Source: Ichthyophonus hoferi
Lineage: Eukaryota > Opisthokonta > Ichthyosporea > Ichthyophonida > Ichthyophonidae
Direction: 5' to 3'
Length of the DNA stretch: 64,000 nucleotides
Assembly (NCBI GenBank): GCA_002751075.1
Contig: NAOQ01000010.1
Coordinates: 110,972 to 174,971, forward strand
The translations under genes and the position numbers were made by a program. The notes under the pieces are model-generated. The model saw nothing but the letters and a program-made list of their open reading frames with translations. It was not told the DNA's origin and did not search any database. Numbering within the stretch: the first letter of the stretch is position 1; every line of letters begins with the position of its first letter. Shown piece after piece: positions 49,706 through 61,099 of this stretch.

Positions 49706-52700
49706 ATGGTTCTTGAAGCTACTGTTATCTGGTAGGTGGTTTTTCAGGCTGACCCATACATGCCCTATGGCTCACATTACAAACATTATGGACTGTTATG
49801 GTATGTTTGTTGCAAAGTATTTTTCTACCTGTCTTCTCTGACTTCTAGCTGAAAACCCAAATTTTAGTCTAAAAATTACTACTATGCAATCCCTGTTTTA
49901 TATTTTTTATATATTTGTTTTTTGATGTTATAACGAAGAAGAAAAAAAAAACTCTTCTAATTATGTGGGTGGTTGCTTTGTTTTTGACTTTTTTGTGTTT
50001 AATTTCTTTTCACAATGTTGTTTCTGACTATGTGTAAGACTTTGCCTTGCACTGTAATCCTGTACACTTGCATAAATGCATACCAAACACCATCGCATGT
50101 TTCCCACTTGTCTTCATGTTTTCTTTTTTTTTTATCTTTCCCTTCCTCAGATATATTTCCTTTTGATATCCTTTCCCCTAGTTTTTTTTCTTCTCTCCCA
50201 GTTGCTCTGCTTGCTTTCTATTACCTCCATATCTTTGAGCCATTCACTTGCCCTGTGAATGGAATGAGTACACGTACGGTTTTTAATGATCTGTTTCTAC
50301 ATATAGATGTAGCCCTTCTCCTTCTCTCCACCTTACGTGCAATTCCATACTCACAAATACATTCCTTATTTTTCTTTCTTTTTAATATTTTTCTGTTCAC
50401 CTAACCCTTTCCATGTCTAGTCGGCTTACCTCTAATGTTTCCTTGCTTCTTTTCTTAATTATTATGTGTATGCTGTATACATAACTTCCTATATTATATC
50501 TATTAACCTATACTATATCTATTCTCTGTATCATTTCTATATTTTTTCCCCTCCCTTCCCTTCCTAAGCATGGATGCTTTCATTGCATGTCTTTAACACT
50601 TTAAGGTTTTTTCTCACACCTATTGACCTTTACGATTCTACCTTAACAACAATATCATAACCACTCATGCCTACTTTTTCTGCTCCTTCCTATGTTAGCT
50701 GGGATAACTCCGAGTGGATGCGAAATGGGGACTACAATCCCACGAGAATGGAGGCACAGCATGATGCAGTTAGCATGATCTGTGGTAGTAAAACACAGGC
50801 CAACCCAGAAAATACAGTGGCTGCTATGACTATGGCTGGAAAGTATGTGTGTCCCATACTAGATTAATGTACTTGGTGGGGTGAGGAGGGTAGGGACGTG
50901 GTTGCTAGGATGTATGAGTGTTGAGAATGATAGAGATATGATTGGATATACGTTTAGCGACTGACTGACTGACTGCCACTAACTGACTGCCACTAATTGG
51001 TTCATGTGGCTATATGACCTACCTATCAACCAATAGCAAATAAAGGTTATATATAACCCGTTAGCCTACCTGCCATTGCAGCCAATCACATCATGCATTC
51101 AACCCGCCCTTATTCCTCTTCCTTATACTTTAGTTCTATCTCTGTCTCTATTACCTTGTATACGTACCCCTAAACATATTGGGCTGGGGCAAGGACACAG
51201 CAAGTAGTTGCACTGCAGTTACACACAGATATACAGGCAGTAGCCAATAGATAGTTCCTGTTAAAAATCATGGACCACAATCAGTACTATTGACATACCC
51301 TATAAAGCACTATTTCATCCAGTGATCTACTGTTTATAATTTCCTAGCCTTTTCTTTCTTCTTTGACTCCATTGGACTATGTCCATATTCATTCACTAGA
51401 TTCAATCATTCTATGCATTATATCTAGCATGATAATTACTTTAGAAGTAAGAGAATTTGATGAGCAAACCTTTAAAAATGGATGCCATAGTGAAGCATAA
51501 ATAGAACCCAATCATTAAATTGGATTGTAAAATATTAAACGTATAGGGTGGTAAGGTATATTACAGAGTAGATAAGACGAGGTAAGAGGCTTATCATGCC
51601 ACACCACGTTCCTATACCTATACATGTACTTACACCTATACTTGCACTCCTTTGTTTAACTCTGTCTCCCTCTTCTAGGTGTGAAATGCTAGTGACCCTG
51701 ACCTCTGACCTAGGCAAGATTCTTACCAGTCTATCGAATATTAAAATCAATGGCTCTCTTAATATTCTCAGCGCCCTTCAGATAGCCCAGGTTAGTGATC
51801 CTGCATACCCATTCTCTCACTCTTTTTTTTTCACTCTTTTTTCTTTTGCTCTATCTCTCTCTCTTTATCTATGTATATCTATGTGAAAATATTGTTGCAT
51901 TTAAAAGTTTCATGTCTTTATTTGGTGTATTCTGTATATGCAGGTACCTTGTAGAATAACTATAATATTCTATGTATGGTGTAGTGCATATAATCGTGCT
52001 TATTAGCCTATGTGTAAGCATTGATATAGGTAGTTATGTATGTATCCATGTGAGTGGGTGCAGGAGGTTTAAAGGGGCACAATTAAACTAATAATGTGGG
52101 GTCTATCCTTTTAGCTGGCTCTAAAGCATCGTCAAAACAAACATCAACGTCAAAGAATTGTTGTGTTTGTAGGGTCCCCTCTAGATACGGACGAGAAAGA
52201 ATTGGTGAAGGTTGCCAAAAAACTAAAGAAGAATAATGTTGCAGTGGATATCATCAACTTTGGGGAGGAGGTGTGTACGATGTACGAGTCTATGTACACC
52301 AATACATCTCTTTCCAGATATATTAGTGTTCGTTCTCTATATATATATAAGGGTGTGTGCGTGTCAAGACTTGATTGGGTGTATTTGCTATAGGATTTAT
52401 CCAGATAATCAGATAATCAAAATGTTTTTAAGGCACAGGTACATAATGCGATGTTATTGGTATAGGGTGTATATATAGACCTCTATGAGTGTTTTTGTAG
52501 TCTTTAGAGTTAGTTACTATTGGTCCACTTGCACAGCCTGAAGTTTTGATTGGGTCTATGGTACTCTATAAGGATACACGGTATTCACATATATTATAGT
52601 CTATAGCATCTATCTAAATATATTATGCAAGGTAAGGTGTAACTGACTTTCTCTCTCAGGAAGTAAACACAGCCAAGCTTGAGGCTTTTGTCAATGCTGT

Positions 52701-55700
52701 CAATAGTAAGGATGGAAACAGGTATGTCATCTGGTTTGTATTATTTAATTGCCTTCACTTACTAGCTTATTATATTTAGCATGATTTGGTGAATATTATC
52801 CTTATCATTCTCAATAAATATATGATAAAACGTGATACCTGTGAGGGATGTGGATGCCTTCTATAGGATTCCCTCTCTCACGCACCCTGTGTTATTTTCT
52901 CACCCACCTCATGACTCTGCAGCCACCTCGTCTCGGTGCCCCCAGGCCCTCATATCCTCTCGGACATCCTTGTATCCTCTCCTATCCTGGCAGGAGAGGG
53001 TGGTGTGCAAGGGGCAGGCGGGGCTGACACGGCACAATTTGAGTTTGGGGTGGATCCTAGCCTAGACCCTGAGCTAGCTATGGTACGGGTTGTTGCTGCT
53101 ATCGTTGTTATGATTGTGTTATGATTAGCAGTAAGTGATTAATAGATAGATTCACTCAGCCATTGGTGCATTAAAGTGCTGTGTTATTTTAAAATCTCTA
53201 TTAACTGCCCATCATTGGGCCCGTGTATTTTGACCATACTAGGCATCCTACTAGCATGCATGCATTTATGTAAGTTGGTATATAATATTGATGTATGACA
53301 TTTTTAAGCATTGTAGGCAAAGTCCTTTGATTTCGTTTATCCTTTGATTTTTTTATAGAAATATTTGAGTCTTCGGCAGTATTAGGACGAAGCATGATTT
53401 ATTCGTAGTGATTAAATGTTAATTATATCCAATGATCAATAACTAATGACGACACATTATACTCTTACATTTTTAGCTGAATTATATATTTTAGTGTTGC
53501 CTTACATTATACTACTAGCCCTACCCCCTATGTTTCCCCGTTAACCCTATAAGTATCACCGAATGTGGACCTCTCCCACCCTCTATTCCTCTTTATAATA
53601 TACATATATTCCTTTTACTCCTCACTCCACCCGTGTTAACGTAATTTACCCTCTGTGTGGTGGTGACAATCTAGGCATTGCGTATATCAATGGAGGAAGA
53701 GAGGCTGCGACAAGAAAGAGCAAGGAGGGAGGCAGAGGAAAGTAGTGCAGCCCCACAAGAGACCACCCGTACAGATGAGGGGAAGCCAGCGACGGAGGGT
53801 AAACCTACAGAGACTGCAGATACTGCAGCTCCTATGGAGGTGAGTGGTTGCTCAGGAGTAGGGTATGTGATTTTTGTTTTTCTATAGAGGTGCATCGTTA
53901 CATTATATATATATATATATAGGTGGGTAAGTACTAGACTAGGGATCACTTATGTATATGCATTCGGTTGGGCTTTCTGTTCACAATCGATTTTCCTTCT
54001 CAATATATTATATCATCTGTTTTCAGCCAGTTTGGACTCTGTACATATGCATATATAAGTTAAAGATGGCTGGTTGATATGCAAATGGCCTGGTAAGGAT
54101 GAGTACTCACTCTGTGGGGCTTGTGTGACAGGTGGATGACGAACAGGCTCTTCTAGCCCAGGCTATTGCCCTGTCCATGTCGGGAGGGGTGATTGAAAGT
54201 GAGGCCACACCTACAGGCTCTACAGAGAATGGGGTATGTATAGATCGATAAGGTCATGTGATATAGTAGAGTAATATCTAGCCTATCATGTGGTTGGTCC
54301 ATGCCAGATACCCTCCTCTATTTAGGATTCTCCCTGTTATAACCTGGTGTGATAGCCAATAAAATGTGAATACACATTTGCATAATAACGGCCAGGAAGG
54401 TGTGTGTATACTTATGTCAACTAGAATAGAATAGAGCGAAGGACAACAGAATCAAAGGTAAAGGTTGCAAGAGAGTTGGATGATAGAAGCATATGGTAGA
54501 TTGGAATGGGCGTGTTGCTTCTGTAGTTAACACAGGCCAGTTCATAGAAGGTGTCTCTGCTGTTGCCTGTTGATGTAATGGACTGACATAGGGTGGATAC
54601 CACAGGATCTCTCTGCCCTAACTGAGGAGCAGCAGATAGAGATGGCAATGCGTATGTCTATGGGGGCTGGCTCCGAGGTGTGTTAATGCATTGTATAGAT
54701 TATAAGTCATCTAACTCTCCCATTGACTATATCTTTCTCTATTTCTAATTTAATTGACCAAATTAATTTTTCCTCGTGTATTTTTCGCTTGTGATAGATG
54801 ATGGATAGTTATGACAAGTTGTATTATATAAGGTTTTTTTTCTCTTTTATTTCAGTTTTAATAAATGAACATTCACATATATAGATAGATACCTATGCGA
54901 GTATGGCAGGGTGGTTAGTGCATTTAGGTTGTAGAAAGTTGGCTCTTTAGCGATGCATTTATTGGACAAGTCTGTAGTCATGGATGGGAGTGGGAGTGAA
55001 CTAAGGATTATGCACTGCATATATTAATAGTAATAGCATAAGGTGTAATGGAGTGTTCTGTATGGTCCATACAGACCAGTCATCATCTAGCAGTATCGTC
55101 TGACATTACTATGACTTCATTGATTTTATGTTTTACTATTAGACTGTCAAAGTATTTTGTTGTCTTGTTTGTAAAGTGAAGTGGTTTGAAGGTCTATAGT
55201 TGGGTATTTTTTTGTTAAATCCAATTTTAGACATCTGCCATCTGCTAGAGACTTCTATCTTCTTTTTGGCATTATTTTTCTTCCTCATTTATAGCCTTAT
55301 GTTGTATTACAATACTTGTATGTATGTATGTATGAAGGTGTAGATAAAATTATTTGGTTTGGCCATTTTGCTATGTATTATGCCAGACACTATAGCCTGT
55401 TAATAGACTATGATTATAGTCTATTTATTTACCTTTATTACAACACCTTATAGGAGGTACCAGCTCCAAGCCAGGAAGTTGATGTGACACAGAACAGGGA
55501 GTTTCTGAATTCAGTACTTGGTGACCTCCCAGGAGTTGATCCTAATGATGAAGGTAGAGAATTGACCCTTTACTTTTCTCTCTCTCTCTTTCTTAATCAG
55601 CCCACATTTATTATCTTACAGTTTAAATATAGGTTATCTCCCCTGTTTATTCTTTTCATTCCTTTTCTATCAATATTTGTTTTTTGCTTCTCTCGGACTT

Positions 55701-55997
55701 TAACGCAATAAAATAGTACTGATTGGCATGGCGCTTAATCAATATACTCCCACATCTGACCTCCCATTCTTCTGCTCCCTTATTGCGACTCAATATTTTT
55801 TTAACTTGCCTATTTACTGCAATAATATACCTCGTTACAAGTTTTATTTTTATTATTGTGTTAAATACAAAGTGTCCCTCTAACACCTTTCTTTCCTACT
55901 AGCTATCCGAAACCTGATGGGGGAACTGGACAAGAGCAATAAAACCAAGGAGGACAAGGAGAATAAGGAAGAGGGCAATGATGAACAGAAACAGTAG
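49706..55997 (+). CDS. PSMD4: 26S proteasome regulatory subunit Rpn10/S5a (ubiquitin receptor)
   Basis: Eleven exons: 49706-49731, 50699-50842, 51679-51790, 52115-52270, 52660-52721, 52923-53082, 53675-53839, 54132-54233, 54606-54677, 55454-55553, 55903-55997. The total is 1,194 bases, 397 residues (human 377). Rpn10 sits between proteasome lid and base and captures ubiquitin chains. The N-terminal von Willebrand A domain spans about residues 1-190: [75 protein letters not shown] and [10 protein letters not shown]. Three ubiquitin-interacting motifs follow: [16 protein letters not shown] (215-230), [14 protein letters not shown] (278-291) and [13 protein letters not shown] (316-328). The C-terminus keeps [26 protein letters not shown] before a charged Lys/Glu tail. 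The first exon is only 26 bases and ends TG, completed to Cys by exon 2. Human S5a has two UIMs, Drosophila three. Confidence 0.96.
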
Positions 55998-57802
55998 TCT
56001 GAATGCAAAAAAAGTACAATCGACTGAGATGTGAACTATATTTATACTATTATTTGATGTTTCATGTATGTGTATAGATAGTTTGTCTTAAGATCATAAC
56101 ATACACAGGTGGTCTTGTCTATTATTACTTTACATAGACACTCAACTCTGAAGATTATAGGTGCGAGTAGCCAGTTTAAATTCAATGAGATGCACTAGAG
56201 AGAAAACTATATGGGTTTAATTAATGTGGTACGTAGAATCGCATATAATTAGCTCTGGTATTACTTTCAGATGTAATAGGATTGGAGAGGGCTTGTGGGA
56301 CCCCTTATGCGTCTATGTACAAAATTAAGATGCATAACGTTAATAAAACAATTGTCTATTAATATGTTTTGGATTCTGGACTACTATAAGTATCTGGAAA
56401 TGTCTGATTAATGTTTAAGAATACAAATTGGATTTGTGAAGAAATGCATGATATATTTACATGTGAAATGACCAAATAAATGAAACGCTAAGGGTTAAAC
56501 ATGTATGGGTAACTGTCTAAGCAGATTTGTAATGCTTCTAATATAGGCTGCTTGCTGGTTATTATGATACAGCTTTACAATTATGTTTATAACTACTGAT
56601 AAAAGACAACTCAACAAATGCATTTGTTTTATAAATCCATCAGCAATGAATTGGTTGAAATTGTGGAAAATATTGTTCAACCTTAGCCTATTATTGGATA
56701 ATACCTTAAGTACTGATTATTTCCCTTATAAATAGAGGTAATTATTTGCACCTCTGTGCACCATGTAAGTATCATGCTCACAAACAAATATAACAATGGA
56801 TATACCAATTAGATACCATGTATATTGGTAATAACTGGGTAATAGTGGGTTACACTACAATTCTGATAAGTAGTTGATGCAAGAGCCAAAAATAGACTAT
56901 AAATTTTATTTGGCTCTACCAATTTGGCGTATTATTATTTGTTCACATAATTTGATAGATACAGGGCAGACATTAAATTAAAATTTTAATTAACCATAAA
57001 AAGAACCATCAGTAAAATACGCACTGATTTAGGATATATCAAGCCAATTATAAAATACATAGGTAAGTTAACAATTATCTATAAAGATTGTTGGACAGTT
57101 TTAAGACCTCGGCTGGACCTCTGTGTAGTAGTCTAATAATAGCTAATCTGCTAAGGCCTAGGTTATGAATTGGCTTGTTTAATTGGCCATCTTGATCTTT
57201 GTGTAGTAGATTGTTATATTTAAGTAAATGATCAACTCTAATATAAATAATGAATGAGGTGAAGTCATTTTAAAATGGGTTAATAATGATAGTTTGGATG
57301 GTGTGTGGTTCAAAATTGATCCCAATAGCAACACCTGCTTTAGTTATACAGTGTGCAAGCAAAACCATTCCATTAAGTCGTAATGGTAATCCAAGACCTT
57401 CAAAATTTATAAAATAAGGAATTTTAATTTTTCAAAAAATGAGTACAAAGATGTGATGCGTTATAATTTATAACTATCACTATTCTGGACTGGTTTCAAT
57501 GTAAAATGTCCCCATGCAATTAATCTTTGAATACATGCATGCTGCGACAGGACACTCCTTAGAAAGCCCATGCAATAATAGATTTAAGAACTTGTTTGTG
57601 GTGCCTGACCACTATTACAATCCATGATGGGTGCGTACATATAAACATATAACGTTGGTTAAATGATATAATATGCATCCATTTATGAAGACTGCACTAC
57701 AAGTATATACTCATCAAAATAAACATTCACACGACTATACAGCATATTTTTCAAGACTAGGATAGTTTTGAGACTTATTGAAAGCTCGCGTGATTTGTTG
57801 AT
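55998..57802. other. Intergenic region between convergent Rpn10 and synaptobrevin
   Basis: 1.8 kb with the 3' ends of two genes. An AATAAA at about 56473 is a possible distal polyadenylation site of Rpn10. I see no coding exon, repeat or RNA gene. Confidence 0.55.
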
Positions 57803-59740
57803 TTACCAGGTCCAAGGCTTGGTGACTAGAATAATGATAAGAACAATCAATAGTCCAATGCCAATTAGAGCTAACGTCCACTTCAAATTTTTCCACCACA
57901 TTTTCTTTTTTACCTGTGGAGGGAAAAATAGTGAGGATTCCATATTATTTTTTGTAAGAAACCAATAACTATGCGATACAGTGGCCTTTGTACATTTTGT
58001 CATTATCTACCATAAAATTATGAACATGCACAGCTCATGCTTTGCATCATTTACCAACATGTAATCACCCTAATATAAACATACTTGCTTTGTATGTTTT
58101 AAACTACATTTATTTACTTAACCACATGTCCAATAATTAAAACTCTGCATATAACTATGACGATGACCTTTCACGCATATATATCTTCCTACCTGCCCTG
58201 ATGTAGTTTTGAACCTGGAGGCGCCATCCTGCAGCTGCTCGCTTCTATCCTCCAAGTTTGTAAGATTAGCATCGCGCTCTAGCACCTTGTTAACATTATC
58301 ACGCATAACATCCACCACTTCGTCTACCTGTGTATATTTAGTTTAGTCACGCGTTAATTAATGGTAGTATGTATGCAGTCTCCACGACATACAAGCATAC
58401 CGTATGTAGTAATAAGAAACTATTGTCAATAAAAGGTGGTGTAAATAGAAATTGGGGGAGAGGGTGGTGAAAAAATGTAAGAAGCCAATTTTGATAATAG
58501 ATTATTAAAACAGGCCAAATTGCAGTTCTATATAACTCAGAGTAAAGGACAAGATAATACACAGAAAATTGGATTCTCTAATGGTCCTTTGACGTGACAT
58601 TTATACAGATGTACACAGAGAACAATGTCCATAGTTTTGTATGCACCGGAAAACATACATTTTCATATATTTTTAAAATATACTACGTCCTCTCCATAAA
58701 TATAAACTATGATAAGAAATAATAATAAATAAAAGCAAACAAGATTATGTCAAATTGAAACTGTCGTGTTGTTGTTGTTTCTTCATATATAAAAAAGGCG
58801 GAAAAAATAAGTAAATTGAAGAACTGTAAAATAAATACCAAAAGTGATACGGATCAGGATAGGTGGATAATAGTAAGAGCATCAAATTTGCTCGTTTTGA
58901 AAAACACTATGGGAGAACTTTTTGAAAAAAAAATAAATGAAAATCCAATATAATGGTTGATAAGAACACGTTTGAACGTCAATGATAAATTTTAAAAATT
59001 AAAAATGGGTGGATTATTGAAAAAAAAAATGCGCAATGTTAAAATAATCTAATAAACGTAATAAGCTATGGTTGAGAGCAAAACTATTAAGTCAGAGTTT
59101 TCAGGGTTTTCAGAGTTTTCATCAATAAAATAATCTGTACTATTAAATCAATTGACCTAAGGAGCAGTGTTTAAACCTTGCGATATGAGTGTATCCCTCC
59201 CTGATCAAGAGTATAAAATTGTACACAACTAATACCAATAATAATAACGGAGCACGGAGCCCAGTGAGAAAGTGACCTTTGTAGGATAAACACGTACAAT
59301 GTGCATGGGAGAAAATAAAGGGATGCAACACTAATTAAATTAAAGACAAGAAAAGGAAAATAGAATAATTACATCAAAAGTAATAAGGAAATATGTTTCC
59401 CTCAAACTACAGATGTCAGGTAGACTTGAAAAAAAAAAAAAAAAAAATAAGTTGCTGCAGACATTATTGAAAAGAGTTGGTGCATACAACTATAAATCAC
59501 TATATAGCACAATGTTAGGTTGAAAATTGTTCCAAACGGTGCCGTTTAGGATAATATATATATATAGGTTCAAAAGTTAACACGAGTTATAAACCATACA
59601 ACAGCTCTATGAATACAGATGCGAAAAAAGAGACACCGAAAAAAGAAATATTTTAAAAAAAAGAGAAACTGGTCTCATACTTGGCTTTGTGTGTTTTGAA
59701 CAAGTTGGTCATGGTCACTATCTCCATTATTTCTCGGCAT
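57803..59740 (-). CDS. Synaptobrevin/VAMP-type R-SNARE
   Basis: Three minus-strand exons: 59740-59681, 58327-58193, 57913-57803, all in phase 0. The total is 306 bases, 101 residues, the size of a brevin-type VAMP. R-SNAREs sit on vesicles and zip with syntaxin and SNAP-25-type partners to drive fusion. Residues 1-20 are a short polar N-terminus (MPRNNGDSDHDQLVQNTQSQ). Residues 21-65 form the SNARE motif VDEVVDVMRDNVNKVLERD and onward, with the zero-layer arginine at 38. Next is the tryptophan-bearing juxtamembrane stretch KKKMWWKNLK (67-76), then a single C-terminal membrane anchor to residue 95 and TKPWTW at the end. The lack of a longin domain separates it from VAMP7 and Ykt6. Synaptobrevin 1/2/3-like versus VAMP4/5/8-like cannot be settled, though WWKNLK favours the synaptobrevin branch. 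Intron 1 is 1.35 kb, the longest coding intron in the window. Confidence 0.95.
59429..59447 (+). repeat. Poly-A run in synaptobrevin intron 1
   Basis: Nineteen or so consecutive A residues, inside the intron between 59681 and 58327. It could be a retroposed tail, but no SINE body is recognisable next to it. Confidence 0.6.
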
Positions 59741-60621
59741 TTTCACTATATTATAAAAGCAATAACAATAACAATAATTTAGTTCCAAAAAATGACACGA
59801 TAACTATGATCCTAGATGACCTACATGTATGTCATGGCTACTCTAAACAATGGGGTATCGTTTGGAATATAGCCAATCGCATAGTCCTATCATTGTATAC
59901 TAGTGACCTTTAGGCAATAATAAATGTCTTGCTATAACTTTCCAAAGCGCTAATATTAATATTTAGAACATATCTTGTTATACTATTGGATGGCGTAATT
60001 AAGAATGTGTTTAAAAGAGGGCTGGCAAACAAATATTCGCGCATCTGGCAACCTTGAGAATTATTCTGTATGCCTGCAATTCTGAAAATAAATCGCATAT
60101 GATTAGAATTTTATTAGAAGCTTTAATATTATGCAGTTTTTCATAATTTTAACCCCAATTATATATTTAAATTTTTAAATAAATATTGTAATATAAAACT
60201 ATCTGCACGCTTATGTGGAGGCAAAAATTCCAGGAGAAGGTGATAAAGTGCAACTTGTAAGCTAAAGTAATGTCCTATTGGTGCGATAAAAACTGCGAAT
60301 TTTAAAAGAAGAGTACAAACGAGTACCGGGTATATGCACCTAGGTATTAATTGAATGCGAGAATGAAAGATCAAGAGGAAGAGACTAAAAAAAGCAAAGA
60401 AAAGTAAAATAATATGGAAGAAAAAAATTATATTCAATATGTCAAATATCCTAAAACATGCATGCGTACATATGATAAATCCACCCACTTTGTCTTCTTC
60501 AATGGTTAGTTGTAGATTTTGAATTCTTTACCCATATATTGATTCTAATGAAATGATTACTTACTATTAAGAAAAGAATTTGACTCGGATCGAATCAGAT
60601 CTAGTAAAGTGATTCGTAGGG
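59741..60621. other. Spacer upstream of synaptobrevin
   Basis: About 0.9 kb that should hold the synaptobrevin promoter and the 3' end of the gene represented by 60796-60622. It is AT-rich with CCAATCG at 59872-59878. The 109-residue open frame at 60488-60159 (minus) is hydrophobic and unsupported. Confidence 0.5.
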
Positions 60622-60796
60622 TCAAAGTTTCTTTGCTTGAGGTAAGGTTTTACCATCGTATTCGACACGCTGAGCTGTAATCGTGGTGCCCTCTGCTGAA
60701 TTTACAACAACCCTTAGTTTTTTAGAATCGTCGGTATCAATGAAGATAGATACTTCGCCAGTATCTTCGGTACATACGATAGTAGGAATGTGTAAG
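60622..60796 (-). CDS. C-terminal coding exon of an unidentified gene
   Basis: A good acceptor (TTTACAG) at 60797-60803 opens a 175-base exon that reads without interruption to TGA at 60622. It encodes 57 residues containing LHIPTIVCTEDTGEVSIFID, LRVVVNSAEG, TTITAQRVEYDG and ending LPQAKKL. Codon use and balanced composition look like real protein and unlike the AT-rich low-complexity frames around it. The phase requires an upstream exon contributing two bases; I could not find it within 60.8-64 kb, where a copia fossil dominates, so the rest may lie beyond the window. I do not recognise the family. Predicted strand-rich. The alternative, an unannotated relic, is possible. Confidence 0.45.
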
Positions 60797-60997
60797 CTGT
60801 AAATGAAGATATGTCAATATATGTTGTTCTTGCTCTATTCTCTGTTCTTCTGTTTCTTGATTAGGTTTCATTTTGAGCCTGGCCATAGTCTCTTTTTTAA
60901 CATAGTTGATTATTTTCATTTTTAGTTCTCTAATCAGGTGCCTCCCAATAAATTTGGTTTATTTATATTTCTCCCCTCAGCTGTCTAGCACCGTCCC

Positions 60998-61080
60998 TTT
61001 TATACATTCGTTTTTACCGCCAGTGCTCATCTTTGGTTAACTTAAATGGGACCAATCATAAATATCCTTGTTAGCTAGTA
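60998..61080 (-). mobile_element. LTR-like segment 3' of the copia fossil
   Basis: It matches 19575-19680 along most of its length, and its CCAATCA-containing core matches 25205-25232. On the minus strand it lies directly downstream of the copia pol and carries a TATAAAA at about 61000, then AATAAA near 60945. This is the layout of a 3' LTR. The matching 5' LTR is not in the window. Confidence 0.5.
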
Positions 61081-61099
61081 CAATTTACAGATATCTAAT

